A stretch of 10,114 nucleotides of DNA from an uncultured Bacillota bacterium (GTDB taxonomy: Bacteria; Bacillota; Dehalobacteriia; UBA4068). Position numbers and translations under genes: made by a program. Positions 1-6,597 of the stretch are shown here, piece after piece. Below the pieces are notes generated by a model that worked only from the letters and a program-made list of their open reading frames with translations, had not been told where the DNA came from and made no database searches. The DNA lies in contig CAKRYM010000035.1 in assembly GCA_934427095.1 (NCBI GenBank), positions 1-10,114 of the forward strand. Direction: 5' to 3'. Position 1 is the stretch's first letter, and each line of letters begins with the position of its first letter.

Positions 1-871
1 TATTGAGGGCGAGCGAACCTGGGATGGTTGCACCATGGATATCCCCCAAAGCAGCGCCCATCTAGCCAAGCTAGCCGGTTGCAGCCTCTTAACCTATACC
101 CTGCACGGTGCTTATTTGGCCCATCCACGCTGGTCCAAGGAATTACGTAAAGGGGATATACGCGGTGAGTTAGTCCATGAATATTCCCCCGCAGAAATCA
201 AAGGTATGTCCCAAGAGGAACTCCTTTCTGCCATTCGCGCGGATCTTTTTGTGGACACATATGCAGAGCAAGCGGAAGAAAAAAAGCTTTACCCCGCAAA
301 ATACCCCGCCGAGGACTTAGAAACGGCCTTGTTTCTTTGCCCCCGCTGTGGAAGAATTGGCGCCTTGCGCAGCCGCTGGGAATTTTTCGAATGTCAATGC
401 GGCTTAAAAACTTCTTTGGATGCTTACGGCTTTTTCCAGACAACGGAGGGCCAAGCTCCTCCCTTTCCCCACGTTCACGCTTGGTTTCAATGGCAAAAGC
501 AGCAAATTTCTCGTCTAATTAGGGACAGAATGGAAGAAAAAGGACCCTTGCTGCAAGACAACCGGCAATATCTTTATCTTTGTTTGGGGTTAAACAAGGA
601 TCGCCTGTTGGCCAAAGGCACCCTTTCCCTTTCCCTAGACAAGCTGGAATTTCAAGGGGAAAACGGCTACACGCTTTCCCTTCGCCTCAATGAATTATCT
701 GATTTAGCTTGTGAAGAGCAAATGCTCCTAAGCTTTGTGCATCAGGGAAAAATCTATGAAATCCGCTCCCTGCACCCCCGCTCCGCCATTAAATACCAGC
801 TCTTCTTCCGAGAATTAAAGCAGCTATCGAAACGTTCGGATAGCGCAGGAGAAAAGTTGGCCAAAAAATAA
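1..871 (+). CDS. PlsC-like 1-acyl-glycerol-3-phosphate acyltransferase with zinc ribbon, 3' part
   Basis: Partial: the frame is open to the left edge, and the first readable residues (IEGERTWDG, from position 2) match the third conserved block of PlsC-type acyltransferases (normally FPEGxR), so the catalytic HX4D block lies outside the window. The internal ATG at 35 is therefore not the true start. The family transfers an acyl chain to lysophosphatidic acid at the membrane in phospholipid synthesis. Counting from the Met at 35, the acyltransferase tail continues to about residue 85. A four-cysteine zinc-ribbon-like module follows (C102, C105, C120, C122), then a C-terminal region of about 150 residues with no recognised motif. 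I recall this acyltransferase plus Cys4 arrangement from clostridial proteins, but its substrate is not certain. The HIT gene starts 35 bases downstream on the same strand with no terminator between, so cotranscription is likely. Confidence 0.8.
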   Translation, partial: IEGERTWDGCTMDIPQSSAHLAKLAGCSLLTYTLHGAYLAHPRWSKELRKGDIRGELVHEYSPAEIKGMSQEELLSAIRADLFVDTYAEQAEEKKLYPAKYPAEDLETALFLCPRCGRIGALRSRWEFFECQCGLKTSLDAYGFFQTTEGQAPPFPHVHAWFQWQKQQISRLIRDRMEEKGPLLQDNRQYLYLCLGLNKDRLLAKGTLSLSLDKLEFQGENGYTLSLRLNELSDLACEEQMLLSFVHQGKIYEIRSLHPRSAIKYQLFFRELKQLSKRSDSAGEKLAKK

Positions 872-906
872 ACAAATTATCGGGAACCATCCCGTCAGGA
901 GGAAAT

Positions 907-1263
907 ATGATGAATTATCAGGATTGTGTTTTTTGTAAGATTGCCGCTGGGGATATCCCCAGTACCATGCTGTATCAGGATGAGGATGTGGTGGCCTTTC
1001 GGGACTTGAATCCCCAAGCACCGGTGCATATTCTTATTATTCCCCGTAAGCACATTGCCTCTGTCGCGGAAATGAATGAAGAGGACGTACCGTTGCTGGG
1101 GAAGATTTGCTTGGTGGCCAAAGCCTTAGCGGAACAAGAAGGTATTGCGGAATCAGGCTACCGTCTGATTGCCAATACACGGAAAGATTCCGGACAAGAA
1201 GTCCCGCATTTACATTTCCATCTGATCGGCGGTTGCTTTTTGGGTCCATTTACCAGTAAATAA
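907..1263 (+). CDS. HIT-family (HINT-like) nucleotide hydrolase/transferase
   Basis: A small cytoplasmic protein of the histidine triad superfamily, which hydrolyses phosphoramidate or related bonds on adenosine nucleotides. Residues 100-104 are HLHFH, the triad itself. By homology with HINT1 the middle histidine (H102) is the nucleophile. C7 and C10 form the N-terminal CxxC seen in zinc-binding HINT proteins, and H49 lies in the conserved PRKH segment. At about 118 residues it is full length for the family. AGGAGG at 897-902 leaves 4 bases to the ATG at 907 and 7 to the adjacent ATG at 910, so the second Met may be the actual start. It follows the acyltransferase closely and precedes rpsU, which has its own promoter. 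HIT next to rpsU is a common Bacillota arrangement. The physiological substrate cannot be read from sequence. Confidence 0.93.
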   Translation: MMNYQDCVFCKIAAGDIPSTMLYQDEDVVAFRDLNPQAPVHILIIPRKHIASVAEMNEEDVPLLGKICLVAKALAEQEGIAESGYRLIANTRKDSGQEVPHLHFHLIGGCFLGPFTSK

Positions 1264-1303
1264 ACGCAAAGAAAATTTTTATGCTGAACCTGCTTTCTTC
1301 TAG

Positions 1304-1332
1304 TTGACGAAGCTTAAAAAATACGCTATAAT
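1304..1332 (+). promoter_or_regulatory. Sigma-A type promoter for rpsU
   Basis: TTGACG at 1304-1309 and a perfect TATAAT at 1327-1332 are separated by 17 bases, the optimal housekeeping spacing. Transcription should start near 1339, giving a leader of about 50 bases before the GTG of rpsU. This is the strongest promoter match in the window, as expected for a ribosomal protein gene. Confidence 0.85.
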
Positions 1333-1340
1333 ACACAAGT

Positions 1341-1362
1341 GCGACAAAGTGGTTTTTGTCGT
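1341..1362 (+). promoter_or_regulatory. Hairpin in the rpsU leader
   Basis: CGACAAA (1342-1348) and TTTGTCG (1355-1361) are perfect inverted copies around the six-base loop GTGGTT. A G-U pair extends the stem by one. It lies at or just after the expected transcription start and ends 15 bases before the ribosome binding site. It could stabilise the 5' end or be bound by S21 or another protein. The repeat is seen directly and its function is inferred. Confidence 0.45.
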
Positions 1363-1390
1363 GATTGGCTCCATGAGGGGAGGGAAACCA

Positions 1391-1567
1391 GTGAGTGAAG
1401 TTCGTGTAGGCAAAAACGAATCCTTAGACAGCGCTCTACGCCGTTTTAAGCGTACTTGCCAGAAATCCGGCGTAATGGCTGAGATCCGCAAGCATGAGCA
1501 TTATGAAAAGCCCAGCGTAAAAAGAAAGAAGAAGGCTGAGGCTGCCAGAAAACGTAAATGGAACTAA
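1391..1567 (+). CDS. rpsU: 30S ribosomal protein S21
   Basis: S21 is a small, very basic protein of the 30S subunit that helps initiation near the 3' end of 16S rRNA. The 58-residue product matches the family's usual length. It contains the conserved ESLDSALRRFKR segment (about residues 9-20), the HYEKPSVKRKKK segment, and a lysine/arginine-rich tail ending RKRKWN. The start is GTG at 1391. GGGGAGGG at 1377-1384 sits 6 bases upstream, and the product then begins MSEVRVGK as in homologues. The longer frame from the TTG at 1304 is not credible because that TTG is the -35 element. It is monocistronic here: promoter and terminator closely flank it. The yqeY-like gene often found after rpsU in Bacillota is absent. 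Confidence 0.97.
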   Translation: MSEVRVGKNESLDSALRRFKRTCQKSGVMAEIRKHEHYEKPSVKRKKKAEAARKRKWN

Positions 1568-1586
1568 TTGCAAAATCGCATAACTC

Positions 1587-1616
1587 AAGCTGCTCCTAAA
1601 GGAGCAGCTTTTTTTT
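1587..1616 (+). terminator. Rho-independent terminator of rpsU
   Basis: AAGCTGCTCC (1587-1596) pairs perfectly with GGAGCAGCTT (1601-1610) around the loop TAAA, and a run of T follows to 1616. It starts 19 bases after the rpsU stop. Confidence 0.93.
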
Positions 1617-1650
1617 ACCTTATCAGATACGTCTAACCCCTTTATGAATT

Positions 1651-1691
1651 AAAAAAACACCCCCCTCTACCCTATTCCGGCAGAGGGGGGT
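1651..1691 (-). terminator. Rho-independent terminator of the sensor kinase operon
   Basis: CCCCCCTCT (1660-1668) pairs with AGAGGGGGG (1682-1690) around a 13-base loop. On the minus strand the stem is followed by a T run, seen as seven A at 1651-1657 on the plus strand. It lies right after the kinase stop codon and back to back with the rpsU terminator, so the two convergent units are insulated. Confidence 0.85.
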
Positions 1692-1696
1692 TGGCG

Positions 1697-3301
1697 TTAC
1701 GATTTCTTTTTTTCTTTCTTTTTATTGTCTTTGCCTTTTTTCTTTTCTTCTGCTGCGGCTAAATAAGCTTCATCCTGATACCGTTTCAACTTAAACCAGA
1801 AGGTGCTTCCTTTGCCTGGGGTGCTTTCGGCGCCATACTCGGCTTCATGCATCTCCATAATGCCTTTCACAATGGAAAGCCCCAAGCCGCTGCCTTTTCC
1901 TGCCCGCTGCGGGGCGTCTGCATGATAATACCGCTCCCAAATTCTAGACAATATTTCCTCGGACATTCCCACACCGTGGTCAGTAATGGTTACCTTTACC
2001 TTATCCCCTTCCACCTGCTGGCCAATGAGAATCTGCTTATCCTCACCGCAATGGGTCAAGGCATTATTCACCATATTGCCTACTGCCCGGAAAATCATTT
2101 CCTGATCCCCTTGCACTTCTACCCTTTCATCCCAGGTCAAGGAAAAATGATAGCCATCCGGACTCATCAAATGATTATAGCGTTCGACGAAATCTTCCAG
2201 TTCAGCCGTTAAATCAAACACCGTGATATTCATGGGTAAGACCCCGGCGCGCATTTTGGAAAGATCCAAAACGTCATTAATCAGGCGATTCATCCGTTTC
2301 GTTTCATCAATAATCACATTCAAACTTTCCCGGTGATCCTCATCAGGAAAATCCCGCATGTATTCTGCATAGCCGCCGATCATGGTCATGGGCGTCCGTA
2401 AATCGTGAGTAATATTGGCTAAAATTTCCTGTTGCAGGCGGCCGCTTTTACCCAGCTCCGCCGCAGCAAAATTCAATGTATCCGCCAAATCATTAATTTC
2501 CCGATACCCTCTGCCGTCAAAACCGCCGGAAAAATCCCCTGCGGCCAAACGATGGGCTGATTTGGTCAAATTCGTTACCGGTATGCTCAGACGCTCTGCA
2601 ATGATAATGGAAAGCAACAACGCAGCCATGAAGAAAATAGCGGAAATGCAGATCAGCTGGCTACGTAAGGTAAAGACCGTAGCATCCACCGGCGCCAGGC
2701 TGGAATTGAGCATCAAAAAATAGCTGCCCGTTTCCGTATCAATAACCTCACCATAAACCATACTGTCTGCCGTTCCCAAACTATCGGGCATAGTAATGCG
2801 GTTCCAAAAACCGGTTTCATCTGTTAACGGTTGCACAAAAGCGTCCCGGTCAATGATTTGTTGATAAACACCGCCATTACGCACCGCATTATCATATAGG
2901 AGGCGTAAAGCCTGGATGGTTTGGTGATGAATCACACAATCTCCCAAAATATCCACCCGGCAAATCTCAGCAAGGGATACGGTCCAACCGCTATCCTGCA
3001 CGGCAAAAATACTAATACAAATCTCTCTCTGTTGGCCTAATGTCTCCGCCACTTCCGCCAAGTCGTCCTCTTCGATTTCATGGGCAAGCACATCGGCAGT
3101 GACTTCAATTTGATTGGTTTTAATCATGCGGTAAAACTCATCCAAATACACAATTTGGAACAGCCACAGCAAAAGAATCATCAAAATCGTAAAGACCAAG
3201 AGATATGAGAGAATGCGCCAGCGCAAAGGCAAAGAATGCCAGCGCTGACGCAGTTTGAAAAAAAAGTTCTGCTTTTTTAGGGTTTCAGTTTTTTCTGCCA
3301 T
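1697..3301 (-). CDS. Membrane sensor histidine kinase
   Basis: The sensor half of a two-component system, 534 residues. Order: basic N-terminus; TM1 about 28-53; extracytoplasmic sensor region of about 160 residues with three cysteines (C95, C114, C122); TM2 about 214-235; HAMP linker about 236-288; HisKA with the phosphoacceptor H299 in ITHDLRTP; then the HATPase domain with N box N409/N413, G1 box DHGVGM (441-446) and G2 box GSGLGL (470-475). All catalytic motifs are intact. The last 16 or so residues are almost entirely lysine and glutamate, encoded by an A-rich tract prone to slippage. It begins 8 bases after the regulator stop, and its AAAGGG binding site overlaps that stop codon, so translational coupling is likely. 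The signal sensed is unknown. Linkage to htrA suggests envelope or secretion stress. Confidence 0.95.
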   Translation of the reverse strand: MAEKTETLKKQNFFFKLRQRWHSLPLRWRILSYLLVFTILMILLLWLFQIVYLDEFYRMIKTNQIEVTADVLAHEIEEDDLAEVAETLGQQREICISIFAVQDSGWTVSLAEICRVDILGDCVIHHQTIQALRLLYDNAVRNGGVYQQIIDRDAFVQPLTDETGFWNRITMPDSLGTADSMVYGEVIDTETGSYFLMLNSSLAPVDATVFTLRSQLICISAIFFMAALLLSIIIAERLSIPVTNLTKSAHRLAAGDFSGGFDGRGYREINDLADTLNFAAAELGKSGRLQQEILANITHDLRTPMTMIGGYAEYMRDFPDEDHRESLNVIIDETKRMNRLINDVLDLSKMRAGVLPMNITVFDLTAELEDFVERYNHLMSPDGYHFSLTWDERVEVQGDQEMIFRAVGNMVNNALTHCGEDKQILIGQQVEGDKVKVTITDHGVGMSEEILSRIWERYYHADAPQRAGKGSGLGLSIVKGIMEMHEAEYGAESTPGKGSTFWFKLKRYQDEAYLAAAEEKKKGKDNKKKEKKKS

Positions 3302-3309
3302 ATTGCCCT

Positions 3310-3996
3310 TTATGCCTCAAAACGGTAACCCACGCCACGAATGGTAACCACATAATTGCGGTAAGGCCCTAACGCCATACGCAACAGCTTCACGTGCGTA
3401 TCCAAGGTACGGTCGTCGCCAATAAAGTCATAGCCCCAAATATTGCTGATCAGCTGCTCTCTAGTTAAGGCCAAGCCTTTGTTCCGAACCAGATAGACCA
3501 GTAATTCATATACCTTGGGAGACATATCCACTCTTTCGCCGTCCACATAAACCAGCCGAGCGGAGAAATCAATGGTCAAGCCACCAAAGACAGCGGTTTC
3601 ATGACTGGACTCTCCTTGTACATTGTGGCGGCTGATGATTACGTTTACCCGCATCATCAGTTCCCGAGGAGAAAAGGGCTTCACCACATAGTCGTCGATT
3701 CCCAATTCAAATCCATGCAGGCGGTCATACTCCTCGCCACGGGCAGAAAGCATCAACACAGGGATATTTTTGGTTTTTCGAATTTCCCGGCAAGCGGAAA
3801 AGCCGTCTAAGCCAGGCATCATCACGTCCATGATGATGATATCATAATCATGTTCCCGGCACATTTTTACTGCATCCATGCCATCAGCAGCTTCTTCTAC
3901 CGTATAGCCTTCGAATTCTGCATATTTACGGATTAACATCCGAATTTTTGCTTCATCATCTACGACCAGGATTTTTTTCCCCTGATTATCTGCCAT
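3310..3996 (-). CDS. OmpR/PhoB-family response regulator
   Basis: The DNA-binding partner of the adjacent kinase, 228 residues. The receiver domain (about 7-122) has the acidic pair D13/D14, the phosphoacceptor D57 in IIMDVMMPG, S84 at the Thr/Ser switch position, Y103 and K106 in YVVKPF. The winged-helix output domain occupies about 135-228, with the typical ending RTLDTHVKLLR...VVTIRGVGYRFEA. The start is supported by GAGGTGA at 4003-4009 (plus coordinates), 6 bases from the ATG. It lies 55 bases after htrA and 8 bases before the kinase, all on the minus strand. Autoregulation of the operon and control of htrA are plausible, but no binding site can be assigned from this window alone. Confidence 0.96.
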   Translation of the reverse strand: MADNQGKKILVVDDEAKIRMLIRKYAEFEGYTVEEAADGMDAVKMCREHDYDIIIMDVMMPGLDGFSACREIRKTKNIPVLMLSARGEEYDRLHGFELGIDDYVVKPFSPRELMMRVNVIISRHNVQGESSHETAVFGGLTIDFSARLVYVDGERVDMSPKVYELLVYLVRNKGLALTREQLISNIWGYDFIGDDRTLDTHVKLLRMALGPYRNYVVTIRGVGYRFEA

Positions 3997-4015
3997 ATCT
4001 CGTCACCTCATCTAT

Positions 4016-4044
4016 ATTTTATCACAGGATCATAACCACCGCAA
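4016..4044 (-). promoter_or_regulatory. Possible internal promoter before the response regulator
   Basis: On the minus strand TTGCGG (4039-4044) and TAAAAT (4016-4021) are 17 bases apart, in the 55-base gap between htrA and the regulator. The expected start would fall inside or next to the regulator's ribosome binding site, leaving almost no leader. That weakens the call. Confidence 0.3.
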
Positions 4045-4051
4045 GAATTCT

Positions 4052-5428
4052 TTACAACTGGATGGATGCTGCTTCGCTGCTGGCGCCATCCGGTACTTTA
4101 CCGAATAGCGTCACATCCATACCGATTTCTTCGTCATTCCGTTCCACCACAATGTGGATGACATCTCCCACAATATGGGAACCGATGATTTCCTGTACCT
4201 GAGAAGCGGAGGTAATTTCTTCGCCATCAATGCTTACCAGGCGGTCGCCAGAAGCCAGACCCGCAAAGTCCGCATTGGAATTTTCCTCTACGCTCAGGAC
4301 ATACACGCCCAAATCATCTACGCGATAACTCATGGCTGTGCGTTCATCGTCAATCTGGACCATATTGATGCCCAATGTCACGCGGAAGCTCACATACCCG
4401 TAGGTGATCAAATCATCCACCACGTCCTGGACTTCATCAATAGGGATAGCGAAGTTCAACCCTTCTGCATCGCTGGTCTTGGCATTAACAATACCTACCA
4501 ATTCGCCTTTGGCATTGAACAAACCACCGCCGCTGTTGCCGCCATTAATGGCTGCATCAGTCTGCAACAAGGTGAAAGTATATCCGTCGATGGTAATCTC
4601 ACGGGCCAGGGCGCTGATAATGCCGCTGGTTACGGTACCACCCAAGGAACCCAAGGGGTTACCAATGGCTACGACGCCGTCCCCCACTTTCAACTCAGAA
4701 GAGTGGCCCAATACTGCGGCAGTAAGGCCTTCTGCCTCAATCTTAATCACAGCGATATCGGTCTGCGCGTCTGCGCCCACCAAAGTAGCTTCATACTGTT
4801 CGCCATTGCGGAGCGCCACATGAATGACTTCCGTATCCTCAACTACATGGTTGCAGGTAAGAATATAACCATCCTCACTAATGATAACACCGGAGCCAGC
4901 CCCTTCGGAAAGGGTCTGTCCAAACCAACCGTAATCCGTTACGCTTTCCGTCAAAATTTCCACTACGCTGTCTGCGCAAAGATCAGAAACTGCGGTTTCA
5001 TCAATCCCCGCGTCGGAAGATTTCGTTTCCGTTTCTACAGAGCGATACAGCACGGTAGCGCCGGCTTCCGTCAAATATCCTTCGATATCCGCAGAGATGC
5101 GGTTCAGCATCTGATTAGCAGAAAGCGTGGAAGCCAAAATACCACCGCCGAAGCCAAAGAGCAAAGCAATCACCACAAAAAGAACAATACGGCCCGTATT
5201 CTTCCCTTGCTTTTTCTCCTTTGCTTTGTCGTTATATGCCTCGGCATTGGATTGCGGTTCAGCAGCCCAGGTTGTATCCATAAACGCCGTTTCCTGACTT
5301 TGATCAAAGTTTTCCTCGGAAACATAGGAATCAGGATATTCCCGATCTTCTACAGGCTGCGAGGCGGATTGCTCATTGTACGCTTTGTTGTCTTCATTTT
5401 TCTCATCGTACATTCTTTCATCTGTCAT
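4052..5428 (-). CDS. htrA: Membrane-anchored HtrA/DegP-family serine protease with PDZ domain
   Basis: A surface quality-control protease of the S1C/trypsin-like family that degrades misfolded exported proteins, 458 residues. Order: an acidic, Asn/Gln/Tyr-rich cytoplasmic tail of about 78 residues; one membrane segment (about 80-102) after a basic stretch, so type II topology with no cleavage site seen; the protease domain about 140-335; one PDZ domain about 345-440. The catalytic triad is complete: H194 in TCNHVV, D224 in TDIAVIK, S299 in GGNSGGGLF. The ATG at 5428 has a perfect AGGAGG (plus 5437-5442) 8 bases upstream. Two-component genes follow on the same strand after 55 bases, resembling in content the Bacillus CssRS/HtrA secretion-stress circuit. 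Orthology to it is not established. The 452-residue open frame on the opposite strand is a shadow. Confidence 0.95.
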   Translation of the reverse strand: MTDERMYDEKNEDNKAYNEQSASQPVEDREYPDSYVSEENFDQSQETAFMDTTWAAEPQSNAEAYNDKAKEKKQGKNTGRIVLFVVIALLFGFGGGILASTLSANQMLNRISADIEGYLTEAGATVLYRSVETETKSSDAGIDETAVSDLCADSVVEILTESVTDYGWFGQTLSEGAGSGVIISEDGYILTCNHVVEDTEVIHVALRNGEQYEATLVGADAQTDIAVIKIEAEGLTAAVLGHSSELKVGDGVVAIGNPLGSLGGTVTSGIISALAREITIDGYTFTLLQTDAAINGGNSGGGLFNAKGELVGIVNAKTSDAEGLNFAIPIDEVQDVVDDLITYGYVSFRVTLGINMVQIDDERTAMSYRVDDLGVYVLSVEENSNADFAGLASGDRLVSIDGEEITSASQVQEIIGSHIVGDVIHIVVERNDEEIGMDVTLFGKVPDGASSEAASIQL

Positions 5429-5461
5429 AACGATTGCCTCCTGCTCTTTCTTATCCTTACT

Positions 5462-5521
5462 CTTGGATCAAGTGATCTTGAACAAGTTGCCCTGATCTGT
5501 TCTGTTTTTTGATAAAAACAG
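5462..5521 (-). repeat. Short palindromes in the htrA leader
   Basis: CTTGGATCAAG at 5462-5472 and CTTGAACAAG at 5477-5486 are two CTTG/CAAG palindromes 15 bases apart. CTGTTTTT (5502-5509) and AAAAACAG (5514-5521) form an 8-bp stem with a TGAT loop. All lie 34-93 bases upstream of the htrA start, where an operator or leader structure would sit. They do not match CIRCE or the direct-repeat CtsR box. Their function is unproven. Confidence 0.3.
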
Positions 5522-5667
5522 CATAACGAGATTATGTGAACTCTGATTGAACACCCATTGAAACGGTACTGAATTCAAAATTATGGTTTACAGAAACCTT
5601 TTTCTGCCCCAATCACGCCTCTTTCACAAAAACAAGAAAAGAAATAAGAGAAAATGGATTATCTTAT

Positions 5668-5695
5668 TTGAAACATTACCGATTCGTGCTATAAT
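5668..5695 (+). promoter_or_regulatory. Sigma-A type promoter for thyA
   Basis: TTGAAA at 5668-5673 and a perfect TATAAT at 5690-5695 are 16 bases apart. Transcription should start near 5702, giving a leader of about 34 bases before the ATG at 5736. Confidence 0.75.
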
Positions 5696-5721
5696 GAGTT
5701 GAATTCATCTATTTTTTATAC

Positions 5722-5728
5722 AAAGGAG
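5722..5728 (+). promoter_or_regulatory. Ribosome binding site that fixes the thyA start
   Basis: AAAGGAG lies one base from the ATG at 5730, which is too close to use, and seven bases from the ATG at 5736. This favours the second start. Confidence 0.75.
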
Positions 5729-5735
5729 TATGTCT

Positions 5736-6566
5736 ATGTCCTATGCGGATCAAATTTTCCGGGGAAACTGTCGGCAAATCTTAAATCAAGGCATTTCCGA
5801 TGCGGAGTTTGCCGTACGCCCCCATTGGGAGGACGGTACGCCAGCCCATACCATACGTACCTTTGCCCTCTGCAACCGTTATGATCTTAGCAAGGAATTT
5901 CCTTTGCTTACCTTACGGCGGATCAATTTCCGTGCAGCTGTGGACGAAATTCTCTGGATTTGGCAGAAAAAATCCAACCGCATCGCTGACTTAAACAGCC
6001 ATATTTGGGACGCCTGGGCCGATGCCCAGGGCACCATCGGCAAGGCCTACGGCTATCAGTTAGGGGTAAAACATCATTTTCCTGATGGGGACTATGATCA
6101 AGTGGACATGCTCTTGAAGCTTCTCAAGGAAGAACCCCAATCCCGCCGCATGGTGACGAATCTTTTTGTCCATGCGGATTTGGCAGAAATGCAACTGTAT
6201 CCCTGCGCCTACAGCCTCACCTTAAACGTCAGCAATGGGAAACTCAATGGTCTGCTGAACCAGCGTTCCCAGGATATGCTGGTCGCCAACAACTGGAATG
6301 TTTGCCAATACGCGGCCTTATTGATGATGTTCGCCCAAGTCAGCGGCTTTGCTCCTGGAGAATTGGTCCATGTGATCGCGGACGCCCATATTTATGACCG
6401 GCATATTCCTTTGGTGGAGCGCCTGTTGGAGCAGGAGGAATATCCAGCGCCGCAAGTCACCTTGGATCCAACCATCCATGATTTTTATGCCTTTCGTCCG
6501 GACAGCTTCCAGGTGGAAAACTATCAAGCCAATCCTTTCTCTGGTAAAATTCCGGTTGCCATATAA
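5736..6566 (+). CDS. thyA: Thymidylate synthase
   Basis: Converts dUMP and 5,10-methylene-tetrahydrofolate to dTMP and dihydrofolate in the cytoplasm. Numbered from the 5736 start (276 residues), the nucleophile is C157 in LYPCAYS. The dUMP-binding residues are visible as R177/S178/D180 in NQRSQD, N188 in NNWN, and H218/Y220 in AHIYDRH. The protein ends PVAI, the conserved C-terminus that closes over the active site. The segment around the nucleophile and the ANNWN stretch differ from the E. coli enzyme but agree with the clostridial-type sequences I remember, so they are not anomalies. It has its own promoter, and folA follows 31 bases downstream with no terminator between. Pairing with folA makes sense because ThyA oxidises the folate cofactor and needs dihydrofolate reductase to regenerate it. 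Confidence 0.97.
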   Translation: MSYADQIFRGNCRQILNQGISDAEFAVRPHWEDGTPAHTIRTFALCNRYDLSKEFPLLTLRRINFRAAVDEILWIWQKKSNRIADLNSHIWDAWADAQGTIGKAYGYQLGVKHHFPDGDYDQVDMLLKLLKEEPQSRRMVTNLFVHADLAEMQLYPCAYSLTLNVSNGKLNGLLNQRSQDMLVANNWNVCQYAALLMMFAQVSGFAPGELVHVIADAHIYDRHIPLVERLLEQEEYPAPQVTLDPTIHDFYAFRPDSFQVENYQANPFSGKIPVAI

Positions 6567-6597
6567 TTCGGTTTAACACCAACCCAGGAGGTAACCC

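Larger units (their letters stand above)
5429..5735. other. Divergent control region between htrA and thyA
   Basis: A gap of about 307 bases with no credible gene. The left part holds the htrA binding site and, on plus coordinates, two short CTTG/CAAG palindromes (5462-5486) and an 8-bp hairpin (5502-5521). The middle, about 5525-5650, is AT-rich and shows nothing I can name. The right part holds the thyA promoter and binding site. A minus-strand promoter for htrA is not clear: TTCACA (5534-5539) and TTTATC (5511-5516) are 17 bases apart but match the consensus poorly. Confidence 0.6.

Noticed and set aside
35..60. ATG at 35 as the start of the first gene
   Set aside because: The frame is open upstream and encodes a conserved PlsC block (EGERTWDG) before this ATG, so the gene begins outside the window.
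822..844. Imperfect inverted repeat GCTATC...GATAGC near the end of the acyltransferase gene
   Set aside because: It is inside coding sequence, has a bulge and no T tract, and is consistent with chance.
881..894. Small inverted repeat CGGGA/TCCCG between the acyltransferase and HIT genes
   Set aside because: Only 5 bp with no T run. It is too weak to call a terminator or regulatory site.
4154..5512. Long open frame (452 codons) on the plus strand opposite htrA
   Set aside because: It lies almost entirely antisense to a well-supported protease gene with an intact catalytic triad, has no recognisable protein features and no good ribosome binding site. It is a shadow of the htrA codon pattern.
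6191..6310. Thymidylate synthase active-site region differs from the E. coli pattern (LYPCAYS, ANNWN)
   Set aside because: It matches the clostridial form of ThyA as I remember it, and all catalytic residues are present, so it is a lineage feature and not an anomaly.
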